NCBI RefSeq assembly: GCF_047238345.1
Contig: NZ_JBDFMQ010000001.1
Coordinates: 2,728,001 to 2,792,000, forward strand
Length of the DNA: 64,000 bases
Source of the DNA: Shouchella sp047238345
GTDB lineage: Bacteria > Bacillota > Bacilli > Bacillales > Bacillaceae_D
Reading direction: 5' to 3'
A model generated the notes under the pieces. It did not search any database. It worked only from the letters and a program-made list of their open reading frames with translations, and was not told the origin of the DNA. The translations under genes and the position numbers were made by a program. Of the stretch, positions 51,172 to 59,379 are shown in pieces (positions within the stretch are counted from its first letter, which is position 1; each line of letters opens with the position of its first letter).

Positions 51172-52788
51172 TTATGATGCTACAGCATCTTTTTTGTTTA
51201 ATCGTTGAAGAATCACTACAGCTATAACAAGTATGACCACTACAGTAATCCAAGCAACAATCGCGCCGAAGAATCCAAGAATAAAAAAGGCAATTGTTGA
51301 CACGATTGCTGTCATAATGGCGTACGGCAGCTGCGTAATGACATGATCCATATGATGTGCACCAGAACCCGCTGCTGACAAAATTGTTGTATCCGAAATT
51401 GGTGAGATGTGATCACCAAATATAGAACCAGCAAGTACCGCCGCAAGCATTGGAACGAGCATTGTTGGCTCAACAACGACCGCAATTTGCGCCGCAATTG
51501 GTAAGAGCATACCAAACGTCCCCCAAGACGTACCAGTTGCTAATCCAGAAAACGCGGCTACTAAGAAAATAAGCACTGGTAAAAATCCAGGGTGAATAGA
51601 TTGATCAATTAACGAAGCCAAATAGTTTCCTGTACCTAGTAACCCAATCATTTCAATTGTTGTCCATGCTAATAACAAAATTCCAATCGCTGGTAGCATT
51701 GATTTCACACCAGCAATCACTGCTTTACCAAAATCAGGTGCTTTTGGTTTTGTCATAAAGGTCATAGCAATCGTTGTTAAAAGGCCAATAAAACTACCGA
51801 CTAAAAGTGATAAACCAATGTCTGTGTACTCCATCATCGTTAAGACCGTGACGTCTACGCCATCCCCACTCGCACCTTGAGCACCTGTAACCAACATCAT
51901 TGTTACAGTTGCAATAACAAGAACAAGAATCGGAACAAACAATTGCGAAACACGCCCGTTATCCATCTGTAAATCAGCAGATAAGCTTCCTGGCACATCT
52001 CCTTTAGCTGGATCTGTTAATTGATTATCTTCTTTTGCGCGTTTCTCATGCTGTTTCATCAATCCAATATCAATGTTAAAAACAATGACTAATACAATAA
52101 AAATAAGTGCGATTAACGCATAAAAGTTAATTGGAATCGTGTAAATAAATGCTTGTAGCGGACTATATTCAATAATTTGGTTTGCAGCAAACACGGATGC
52201 AAAAATCCCAATGATATATGCACCCCAACTTGACATAGGCGTAATCACACATATTGGCGCTGATGTTGAATCGACAATATATGACAATTTTGCCCGTGAT
52301 ACACGATAACGATCGGTTAGAGGGCGACTCGTATTTCCTACTGTTAATGCATTAAAATAATCATCTATAAAGATAATAATTCCTAAAACAAAAGGTAAAA
52401 ACAATGATTTTTTTCTAGTCGTAATTCGTTTTTCTGCCCAGCGACTAAAAGCTTGTCCACCACCAGAAAACGTAATCAGACTCGCAACAATCCCTAAAAA
52501 GACTAGAAACAACATAATGTACAGTTCCCAATCATTTATGGAAACCCCATTCTCAACCATTGATTGCACAACCCCTGCAAAGCTTGGCTCTTCTAATGTT
52601 TCAAACGAAATAAAAAACGAGATAAAGGTTTGAAAAATCCCCGCAAAAGCCTGCATAATTCCTTCAAATGCAATAAATGCCCCAATTAAAATGGCAATTC
52701 CTAGAGAAATAAAAACCTTCCTTGTTAAAATCACTAATGTTAACGCCACAATTGGCGGGACAAGTGATAACCAACCTACGTGATCCAT
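51172..52788 (-). CDS. NhaC-family transporter under lysine riboswitch control (probable lysine transporter)
   Basis: 538-residue membrane protein of the NhaC Na+/H+ antiporter family, about 12 hydrophobic segments. Conserved stretches are FLPFVLGIIIFIDDYFNALTVG (near 135-155), STSAPICVITPMSSWGAY and GTSWGTFGMLLPIAAQI. The lysine riboswitch in its leader suggests that it imports lysine, as proposed for YvsH/LysW, rather than exchanging Na+. The start is ATG 52788 after AAAGGAGAGG; the frame starting at 52833 lies in the terminator. Confidence 0.9.
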   Translation of the reverse strand: MDHVGWLSLVPPIVALTLVILTRKVFISLGIAILIGAFIAFEGIMQAFAGIFQTFISFFISFETLEEPSFAGVVQSMVENGVSINDWELYIMLFLVFLGIVASLITFSGGGQAFSRWAEKRITTRKKSLFLPFVLGIIIFIDDYFNALTVGNTSRPLTDRYRVSRAKLSYIVDSTSAPICVITPMSSWGAYIIGIFASVFAANQIIEYSPLQAFIYTIPINFYALIALIFIVLVIVFNIDIGLMKQHEKRAKEDNQLTDPAKGDVPGSLSADLQMDNGRVSQLFVPILVLVIATVTMMLVTGAQGASGDGVDVTVLTMMEYTDIGLSLLVGSFIGLLTTIAMTFMTKPKAPDFGKAVIAGVKSMLPAIGILLLAWTTIEMIGLLGTGNYLASLIDQSIHPGFLPVLIFLVAAFSGLATGTSWGTFGMLLPIAAQIAVVVEPTMLVPMLAAVLAGSIFGDHISPISDTTILSAAGSGAHHMDHVITQLPYAIMTAIVSTIAFFILGFFGAIVAWITVVVILVIAVVILQRLNKKDAVAS

Positions 52789-52816
52789 AATAACCTCTCC
52801 TTTAAAGACTGTAACC

Positions 52817-53050
52817 AAAAAAAAGACAATCATGGTATAAACCCATTATTGTCTAAAACAATTAACAGTCCCATCCATAGTAGTCCTCCACAGTTTCCTG
52901 TGACAGTCCGCCATTTCTTAAATGACGACCCAGCTAAAAAGAAATGAACGTTTCTTCTCGCTTCGGCAAAAAAACCTTTCCACTCCAATCATTGCTGTTC
53001 AAGCTCCAAGCATGTACTGATTTTTTTTGCGCCTCTACCCCATCAAGCAG
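52817..53050 (-). ncRNA. Lysine riboswitch (L box) with terminator
   Basis: Minus-strand leader carries the conserved L-box segments in order: GGGGTAGAGGCGC (about 53044-53030), CAGTACATG, GCCGAAGCGAG, GCTGGGTCGTC, GGACTGTCACAGG and GGAGGACTACT. The first and last pair through GTAG/CTAC (P1) to close the aptamer. Downstream, AGACAAT / ATTGTCT (52824-52854) plus eight T form the terminator just before the gene start. Confidence 0.95.
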
Positions 53051-53078
53051 ATGAGGTGTTCTATTCAATTCAATATTT

Positions 53079-53107
53079 ATCTTACCACACGTTTGTTTCA
53101 CAAACAA
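53079..53107 (-). promoter_or_regulatory. Putative sigma-A promoter before the lysine riboswitch
   Basis: Minus strand TTGTTT (53102-53107) and TAAGAT (53079-53084) with a 17-nt spacer, ending about 30 nt before the aptamer. The stretch from 53108 to 53228 holds no gene I can see. Confidence 0.5.
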
Positions 53108-53228
53108 TGACAAAATACGACAATTTTACTATTTTGTTGCGCTCAAATGTAATCATGAATCTCATTAATTTAGAGCGGTCTGGACCTGACGACCATTTTT
53201 TAACAGAGTGATGTACACGCTCGCGTCT

Positions 53229-54029
53229 CTATTCTTCTTGTTCTTGATTCGTGTCTTCTTCATTCATCTCTTCTTGGTTCATGTCTTCTTGGTTCATGTC
53301 TTCTTCACCAATGACTGGATACCCGAAGCCACCTTGCCCTCCGTAAAACTGTGGGACAGGTCCAGCAACATAAGCAAAACCTGCTGGCAATTCAACGGAT
53401 ATTGTATCCGATGTTTCAGAAAACGGGAGAATGACATCCATATTGACATCAATGTTCACATAAAAAGATAACCGTGTATTGTTAATGCCGAGTGCCTCAG
53501 CCTCATCCCTCATTTGCACTTTTGCATCACCCATTAATGCAAATCGAACAGGAATGCCAGGTCCTACATCGGTTAATAACGCATTATTTAATGCACGACC
53601 TAGAGGAATCGTTGCAACAACATGATTTTGATCACCGTAGCTATTTATCTCTCCACGCTGAATTTGATTCATGACTTCATGAACCCGATGCTGAACCCTT
53701 CCCATTAATTCATTATACTTCTGCGTATTAACATCAAGAAAAACGACAATTCCATCGTTATTGGTTTCTTTTATAAAGATCTCACTCATATCCATATTGG
53801 AAAGCTCTTCTGTCATTGCCTGCTCAATCGTATACGTTGCGACCCGCTCCATTTCACGATGTGCAATTTGCGAAATAATTGGTCGAAGTTGCGAATCAAC
53901 AAACCACAATCCTTGAATTGACAAGATCGCAAATAAGATGGACGAAAAAAGCAAGACATATCGAAAAGGCAAAGGAGCTCCAGATTGTTTAGCAGCTTTA
54001 ATTGGTTGAAATCGATGACGTTTACGCAA
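53229..54029 (-). CDS. yunB: Sporulation protein YunB
   Basis: 266-residue YunB-family protein, made in the mother cell and needed for efficient sporulation in B. subtilis. Basic N-terminus, then a single hydrophobic anchor at about 24-46, then the extracytoplasmic domain with IPLGRALNNALLTDVGPGIPVRF near 145-167 (in pieces). The C-terminus carries an unusual acidic tail of five-residue repeats. The start is TTG 54029 after GGGGGTGGG. Confidence 0.9.
   Translation of the reverse strand: MRKRHRFQPIKAAKQSGAPLPFRYVLLFSSILFAILSIQGLWFVDSQLRPIISQIAHREMERVATYTIEQAMTEELSNMDMSEIFIKETNNDGIVVFLDVNTQKYNELMGRVQHRVHEVMNQIQRGEINSYGDQNHVVATIPLGRALNNALLTDVGPGIPVRFALMGDAKVQMRDEAEALGINNTRLSFYVNIDVNMDVILPFSETSDTISVELPAGFAYVAGPVPQFYGGQGGFGYPVIGEEDMNQEDMNQEEMNEEDTNQEQEE
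53244..53303 (-). repeat. 15-bp tandem repeat coding the acidic tail of YunB
   Basis: Four units of 15 bp, encoding EDMNQ, EDMNQ, EEMNE and EDTNQ in order. The first two units are identical in DNA. Such an array could vary in copy number between strains without disturbing the frame. Confidence 0.85.
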
Positions 54030-54092
54030 AACAAGCCCACCCCCTCTTGTCTATTTCTATGCAAGAGGGACTAGGCTTTGAACTAAAAAATG

Positions 54093-54575
54093 TTATTTCT
54101 TTCTCACATACGTTCGATACTCATGAGGGTAGCGGTTTTTCTCATCCATCGTACCTTGAATCGCTTCAACCAAATCCCACTTTTCTTTATCAAGTGCAGG
54201 GATAAACGTATCCGCGTCAAATACATGATCAATGACCGTTACAATTTGCTTGTCACACTCGTCCCAGAATAACTTAAATATCTCTGTACCACCAATTACA
54301 TAAATATCTTGCTCTTTGCTTTCCTTCACGATTTCATCGATTGCATAAACGACTTCTGTGTTAGGTGCCGAAAACGTTTCATTTCTTGTTAGAACGACAT
54401 TGCGACGATTTGGAAGTGGGCCATTCATCGAGTCAAATGTTTTTCTCCCCATCACAATCGTTTGACCAGTAGTCGTATTTTTAAAATGCTTTAAATCAGC
54501 TGGCAAGTGCCAAGGCATATCGTTATCTTTTCCGATTCCATACTGCTTGTCTCTTGCATACACAAAAATAATCAA
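54093..54575 (-). CDS. dfrA: Dihydrofolate reductase
   Basis: 160-residue NADPH-dependent DHFR. Signs are GIGKDNDMPWHLPADLKHFK (with active-site Asp), VMGRKTFDSMNGPLPNRRN near 42-60 and VIGGTEIFKLF near 94. It regenerates tetrahydrofolate consumed by ThyA. The start is TTG 54575 overlapping the thyA stop (TTGA), with GGAGGTG upstream, indicating coupling. Confidence 0.96.
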   Translation of the reverse strand: MIIFVYARDKQYGIGKDNDMPWHLPADLKHFKNTTTGQTIVMGRKTFDSMNGPLPNRRNVVLTRNETFSAPNTEVVYAIDEIVKESKEQDIYVIGGTEIFKLFWDECDKQIVTVIDHVFDADTFIPALDKEKWDLVEAIQGTMDEKNRYPHEYRTYVRKK

Positions 54576-55366
54576 ACTGACACCTCCGCCTTAATATGCG
54601 GATGTGCTTCATAGCCAACCAATTCAAAATCCTCGATTGTAAAATCAAAGATATTCTTCACACTTGGATTTATTTTCATCGTCGGCAGTGGATGAGGATC
54701 TCTTGTTAGCTGCAATTTGGCTTGTTCAATGTGATTGGAGTAAAGATGGGCATCACCAAAAGTATGAACAAATTCTCCAGGCTCTAAATCGCAAACTTGC
54801 GCTATCATCATCGTTAATAATGCGTAAGATGCAATATTGAACGGAACCCCTAAAAATACATCTGCACTCCGTTGATACAGCTGACAAGATAATTTTCCAT
54901 CTTGAACATAGAATTGGAACAAGCAGTGACACGGAGCAAGGGCCATGTCATCAATTTCTGCCACATTCCACGCATTCACAACAAGACGACGAGAATCTGG
55001 ATTCGTCTTAATTTGTTCAACGACTTCCTTGATTTGATCGACCGTTTTCCCATTAGCTCCTTCCCAAGAGCGCCACTGTTTTCCATATACAGGACCTAAA
55101 TCGCCCGACTCATCTGCCCATTCATTCCAAATACGTACGCCATTTTCTTTTAAATAATTAATATTCGTATCGCCTTGTAAAAACCATAGAAGCTCATGGA
55201 TAATAGAACGAAGATGGACTTTTTTAGTCGTGACAACTGGAAATCCTTGTTGTAAATCAAATCTCATTTGATACCCAAATGTACTAATCGTTCCAGTGCC
55301 TGTCCGATCTGATTTTTGCGAGCCTTGTGTTAGCACATGCTCGCATAGCTGTAAATATTGCTGCAT
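54572..55366 (-). CDS. thyA: Thymidylate synthase ThyA
   Basis: Makes dTMP from dUMP and methylene-tetrahydrofolate. 264 residues, the length of E. coli ThyA when counted from ATG 55366 (MQQYLQL). The catalytic Cys is in LAPCHCLFQFY near 146, preceded by DSRRLVVNAWNV, and followed by QLYQRSADVFLGVPFNIASYALL (in pieces). A TTG at 55390 is the longest possible start. Operon with dfrA. Confidence 0.96.
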   Translation of the reverse strand: MQQYLQLCEHVLTQGSQKSDRTGTGTISTFGYQMRFDLQQGFPVVTTKKVHLRSIIHELLWFLQGDTNINYLKENGVRIWNEWADESGDLGPVYGKQWRSWEGANGKTVDQIKEVVEQIKTNPDSRRLVVNAWNVAEIDDMALAPCHCLFQFYVQDGKLSCQLYQRSADVFLGVPFNIASYALLTMMIAQVCDLEPGEFVHTFGDAHLYSNHIEQAKLQLTRDPHPLPTMKINPSVKNIFDFTIEDFELVGYEAHPHIKAEVSV

Positions 55367-55390
55367 TGTTAGCTTCATCCCTTCAATCAA

Positions 55391-55705
55391 TTACTCTTCT
55401 ACTTGTTTCATTTTTAATAAAGCGTCTTTGCCAATGGTTCCTTTTGTTATACCTAATTCTTCACATTTTAACGTGACAGATTCTAATGGGGCCTCTAGTA
55501 ACTGTTCAATCGTTCGAACCCCAACTGCACGTGCAGCGATAATGCCTCTCTCTTTAAGCTTATCATTTAAGAGCCCTACATCTAAAGCGCCACACATGAT
55601 ATAACCTGCATCACATGTAACAGCCATAAAATTAGTCTTTGGTAATTTCACCGTAATCGCTAAAAATGTTTCGCCATCAATTACAATAGGATCAACGTTT
55701 ATCAT
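55391..55705 (-). CDS. yunC: YunC (DUF1805) protein
   Basis: 104-residue protein of DUF1805, matching B. subtilis YunC in order between yunD and the thyA region. Conserved stretches are AVTCDAGYIMCGALDVGLLN and GIIAARAVGVRTIEQLL. Function unknown. The start is ATG 55705 (MINVDPIVID), with GGAG 12 nt upstream; a longer frame to 55792 would run into yunD. Confidence 0.88.
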   Translation of the reverse strand: MINVDPIVIDGETFLAITVKLPKTNFMAVTCDAGYIMCGALDVGLLNDKLKERGIIAARAVGVRTIEQLLEAPLESVTLKCEELGITKGTIGKDALLKMKQVEE

Positions 55706-55745
55706 TGGACAAATCCGCTCCTTTTTCAACTGGTTTCTTCTCACC

Positions 55746-57101
55746 TTATGAAAAAGAAAACGTGTTTGTTCCTGTCTGCAATAACTTTGCAACTATGTCA
55801 CGTAAAAATTCAGGAAGTAAATATTGTTTATAAGCCGCATTCGCAATATGCGGAAATAAAAAACCGAAAGTATACATATCAAGAGTTGCCAGTCGATACA
55901 TCGCATCTTCAACTACGTGCTCACCTTTTACAAAGATCCCTTCAGATGTGATGTCGACACCAGTAAACAACATCAGACCGAGCACTTTGCCTCGAAAGCC
56001 GAAGCCTTTTAATTCTAGCTTAACGATATCATCGGTCTGAGCTCTGCGAATTGTATCGATTAATTGCTTCCCTGTCAATTCCACAATACATGGATTAATG
56101 GGGTGTGGACAGATTCGATGAATATCCCCATACGTCACATTGCCTTTTGGCAAACTTTCCATTAGCACTCCTGCATTCATCATACCAATCTCTTCGCCAC
56201 ACCATTCGGTTAATGCATCGCATAATCCCTGTGTCGCATGTGTTGGTTCAAACCATTTCACATCAAATGGTTTTGTCAGTGCAATCATTGGCTCAGAAAG
56301 GGCAGTAGTTGCTTGCTGATTTAACGTTTCTAGAAGCTGCTTACTATTTTCGTCTTCCTGACATTGGGTAGGATCGATTAACTTTGGCTCTGTATGGATC
56401 AATTGATTTTGCTCAAATGTTAGCGTCAATTCACCAAAATAGTTGCCGTGTTTCCCGGCTTGGGTAATCCATGTCTCATTGATTTTAAGCCCACCGTGTA
56501 AACTATGGTGCGTGTGTGCACCTATAATCGCTGCAATTCCTTGGACGTTTTTTGCAATCATTTCATCTTTTGGTAAACCTAGATGAGATAATAAAATAAC
56601 GGCATCAACGTCCGGTTTTAATCGATCAACATCGGCTTGAATGTCGTCAATTGTATAAGAAACATCCCACCCTAACTGTTCATAAAAATGCGTCATAGCT
56701 GAGGTATAGCCAATATAGCCAATCCTTACGCCGTCCATTTCATCAATAAGATGAGGAACAGTCCAATGTGGACGCTGTCCTGTTTTTCGGTCTCGAAGAT
56801 TTGCTAAAATGATTTGAAACTGCGCTTCGCTATACATATCATCTAACATTTCTTGAGAAAAGGTAACCCCTTCATTATTACCAATTGTTGCAAAATCAAC
56901 GTTCGCTTCATTTAACAATTGAATATTGCCAACCCCGGCCGTAGCTTCCGTCATTGGGTTTGCTCGATCCGCGTGATCACCTAAATCCACATAACGTGTG
57001 TGTGGATGACGATGTTGCTTTATGTATCCAACGATATTTGACCAGTTTTGAAAACCACTATGGATATCGTTCGTATGAAAAATTGTTACAGTTGTCTTAA
57101 T
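55746..57101 (-). CDS. yunD: Metallophosphatase / 5'-nucleotidase-like protein YunD
   Basis: Two-domain cytosolic 5'-nucleotidase-like protein, 451 residues from this start. The metal-binding motifs are HTNDIHSGF, DLGDHAD, IGNNEGV, LLSHLGLPKDE and GAHTHHSLHG, and the C-terminal nucleotide-binding domain carries MNAGVLMESLPKGNVTYGD. I propose ATT 57101 as the start: AAGGAGGG lies exactly 7 nt upstream and the next residues (KTTVTIFHTND) match usual family starts. The alternative TTG at 57122 has only AAGGG at 3-nt spacing. Confidence 0.9.
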   Translation of the reverse strand: MKTTVTIFHTNDIHSGFQNWSNIVGYIKQHRHPHTRYVDLGDHADRANPMTEATAGVGNIQLLNEANVDFATIGNNEGVTFSQEMLDDMYSEAQFQIILANLRDRKTGQRPHWTVPHLIDEMDGVRIGYIGYTSAMTHFYEQLGWDVSYTIDDIQADVDRLKPDVDAVILLSHLGLPKDEMIAKNVQGIAAIIGAHTHHSLHGGLKINETWITQAGKHGNYFGELTLTFEQNQLIHTEPKLIDPTQCQEDENSKQLLETLNQQATTALSEPMIALTKPFDVKWFEPTHATQGLCDALTEWCGEEIGMMNAGVLMESLPKGNVTYGDIHRICPHPINPCIVELTGKQLIDTIRRAQTDDIVKLELKGFGFRGKVLGLMLFTGVDITSEGIFVKGEHVVEDAMYRLATLDMYTFGFLFPHIANAAYKQYLLPEFLRDIVAKLLQTGTNTFSFS

Positions 57102-57128
57102 GACGATTCCCTCCTTGATCAACTACCC

Positions 57129-57947
57129 TTACATAAAACCTTGGACGATGAGCTGTATAGCTAGTGCAATAAAAACGACTCTCATGACAATTAAAAGCAC
57201 ATTCGATTGCAGGCGTCGATTGAGCCAAGCACCAAACCTTGCTCCAAGCCAAGCACCTGGGATAAGAGCCAGCACAAGCATCCATTCAATATGTCCACCT
57301 ACTGCATGTGCGCCAGTTCCCACAATAGCTGAAAACAGCACAATTAACATGGCTGTTGCTGTAGCTATTTTGATTGGGTAGCCGAATAATAGCATTATAA
57401 CTGGAACCATAATCGCTCCACCACCCACACCGAATAGACTCGATAAAAAACCGACCACGATGCTAATGAGAATAGCCGTTGGATAAGTGAAACCATATGC
57501 AAATGGCTTACCTCTCTCGTCTAAACCTGTGCGCCAATACGGCTTTTGTGTTCTTTTTTCAACGTGATGCTTAGGTCGAAAAAAGAGACTTAACGCGATT
57601 ACTAACATGAAGAATCCAAAGTAAACTAAAAACGCTTCTGTAGGTAAGATTCGACTTACAAAAGCACCGAGCACAGCCCCTGGTACAATACCTATTAAAA
57701 AGATAAACGCGCTTTTCACGTCAATGACACGTTGCTTATGGTAGGCAAGTACAGAGGATAAGCCTGTTATTATCATTGTGGCTAACGATGTCCCTGCAGC
57801 CGCTTGGGCAGAGATGGCACTTAAATCTGTGACCACAAGAGGCATCAGAAGTAGTGCTGGAACAACAATGACGCCTCCACCTAACCCAAGCAAGCTCCCG
57901 AACGCTCCTGCTACAAAACCGACAAGTAAAAACAATAGAATCATCAA
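57129..57947 (-). CDS. yunE: TauE/SafE family sulfite exporter-like protein YunE
   Basis: 272-residue polytopic membrane protein, about eight hydrophobic segments. Both halves carry the family glycine motif: GAFGSLLGLGGGVIVVPALLL near 15-35 and LSSLFGVGGGAIMVPVIML near 165. The family exports sulfite or organic anions; the substrate here is unknown. The yunD start lies just after its stop. TTG 57947 or ATG 57944 as start. Confidence 0.9.
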   Translation of the reverse strand: MMILLFLLVGFVAGAFGSLLGLGGGVIVVPALLLMPLVVTDLSAISAQAAAGTSLATMIITGLSSVLAYHKQRVIDVKSAFIFLIGIVPGAVLGAFVSRILPTEAFLVYFGFFMLVIALSLFFRPKHHVEKRTQKPYWRTGLDERGKPFAYGFTYPTAILISIVVGFLSSLFGVGGGAIMVPVIMLLFGYPIKIATATAMLIVLFSAIVGTGAHAVGGHIEWMLVLALIPGAWLGARFGAWLNRRLQSNVLLIVMRVVFIALAIQLIVQGFM

Positions 57948-57965
57948 AGCGCATTCCCCTAGCCG

Positions 57966-58811
57966 TTAAAATAAATCTAATTGTCGAGAAGCTAAGTCCT
58001 CATACACAATGTTCATATCTTGAATTAGCGTTTGCGCGTTCCCTGCCGCATGTCCACCTGAATTGTTATTAAACACAACAAAGACATTCTCTACTTCTTG
58101 AGCAAGCTGCACTAGATTTGCTTTCCATTCCCTAAGCTCTTGCTTGTTGTAATCATATAAATAGCGAACCTCTCGCCAATTCTCACCATTTCTTGGGCCA
58201 TTCCAACCATGGCGATTGCGACCGTGAAGTCGGACGAGTGTTTTTTCTTTTACGGTTGGCTCAAGTATGGTCGGAACAGATCCCTCTCCTGCTTGAGGCT
58301 CATCGCAAATACTATGAATCCAGTTATCGTTGCGCATATATTCCAGAGTTTTTTCTTTATATTGGGACGAGAACCAAGACTGATGCCGAAACTCTAATGC
58401 CGTTGGATAGTCTCTCAGCTTTTCTCGCACATACCGAAGAACCTGTACGTGTTTTGACTGGACATCAAACCATGGCGGGAATTGACAAAGTACCATGGCA
58501 AGCTTATTTGCTTTTTTTAGTGGCTCCAATGAAGCCGTAAATGCTTGATACATCTCGTCTCGTGATGAGAAAGGCGATTCATTACGCGTGTGTCCTGTTA
58601 TATCTTGATACGCTTTTACAATAAATTGAAAAGAATCCGGTGTTTCTTTGATCCACTTTTCCATAGAAGCTTGTGACTGCACAGCATAAAAGCTTGAATC
58701 TAGTTCAACAATCGGAAAATAGCCAGCATAGGTCTCTAACTTTTGATGAGGTTTAATGCCTTCATATAAAGAATGGTGATCGCCCCAACCAGTTAAACCA
58801 ATGTAAATCAC
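57966..58811 (-). CDS. yunF: YunF, DUF72 family protein
   Basis: 281-residue cytosolic TIM-barrel-like protein of DUF72. Conserved stretches are IGLTGWGDH at the N-terminus, FYAVQSQASMEKWIKETPD near 41-59, LEFRHQSWF near 138 and LVRLHGRNRHGW near 192, with FNNNSGGHAAGNA near the end. Function unknown. GTG 58811 start, with GGGGG about 9 nt upstream. Same order as B. subtilis. Confidence 0.9.
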   Translation of the reverse strand: MIYIGLTGWGDHHSLYEGIKPHQKLETYAGYFPIVELDSSFYAVQSQASMEKWIKETPDSFQFIVKAYQDITGHTRNESPFSSRDEMYQAFTASLEPLKKANKLAMVLCQFPPWFDVQSKHVQVLRYVREKLRDYPTALEFRHQSWFSSQYKEKTLEYMRNDNWIHSICDEPQAGEGSVPTILEPTVKEKTLVRLHGRNRHGWNGPRNGENWREVRYLYDYNKQELREWKANLVQLAQEVENVFVVFNNNSGGHAAGNAQTLIQDMNIVYEDLASRQLDLF

Positions 58812-58886
58812 ATTCCGTTCCCCCAGAGCTGTTTTTTTCTATTTTAACGTAAACAAGTAGGAAATGCGATTCTCTACATCCTTCTT

Positions 58887-59279
58887 TTAAAAAGATCGTA
58901 ATGTTTGCATCGCATTTGCCGTTTTTTGAGCAAATTGAATCGGTAGGTCAATTGACTGGAAGTGGACATAGAGTAACGTCGGATTTGTGAAGATCCAATG
59001 GTTATGAATCGCACTAATAGCGATTCCTTGCTGAAGGAGAGCATGTGTAAACGAGTAAAGCTCTTCTTCTAGGATGACGAACTCCCCTAAATTTAATGCA
59101 AACCCTTGTTCATCGAATGACTCGAATGTCACCCCAGCATGAATCGCTCTTTTCGTCCACCTTCCTTGAATCGTAGCAGAAATGTGTCTAGGGATCGTGA
59201 TCGAACAAACACCGTTATGCACCGAGCTCTGTCCATGTAGAACGGTTGAACACTGATCACATAATTCCTGAATATTCAT
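58887..59279 (-). CDS. DUF1259 (LpqO/LppY-like) protein
   Basis: 130-residue protein resembling the conserved half of DUF1259. RHISATIQGRWTKR, LGEFVILEEELYSFTHALLQQGI and ISAIHNHWIFTNPTLLYVHF match the family order, including the HNH motif. It lacks a signal peptide, so this is a cytosolic short form. Function unknown. AGAGGTGAGG precedes ATG 59279. Confidence 0.75.
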   Translation of the reverse strand: MNIQELCDQCSTVLHGQSSVHNGVCSITIPRHISATIQGRWTKRAIHAGVTFESFDEQGFALNLGEFVILEEELYSFTHALLQQGIAISAIHNHWIFTNPTLLYVHFQSIDLPIQFAQKTANAMQTLRSF

Positions 59280-59341
59280 CGCCTCACCTCTTCTTTGTAT
59301 GTACTTTCAGCATACGAAAGAGAAAAGAATTCATGACAAAA

Positions 59342-59371
59342 AAGAAGAGCGATGATCGCCCTTCTTTTTCA
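59342..59371 (-). terminator. Intrinsic terminator of the suf operon
   Basis: Stem AAGAAGAGCGAT / ATCGCCCTTCTT (one mismatch) with T runs on both strands, 9 nt beyond the sufB stop. Confidence 0.85.
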
Positions 59372-59379
59372 AAATGATA

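Noticed and set aside
52789..52833. Longer N-terminus for the lysine transporter (start at 52833)
   Set aside because: The added codons lie in the riboswitch terminator and its T tract; AAAGGAGAGG selects ATG 52788.
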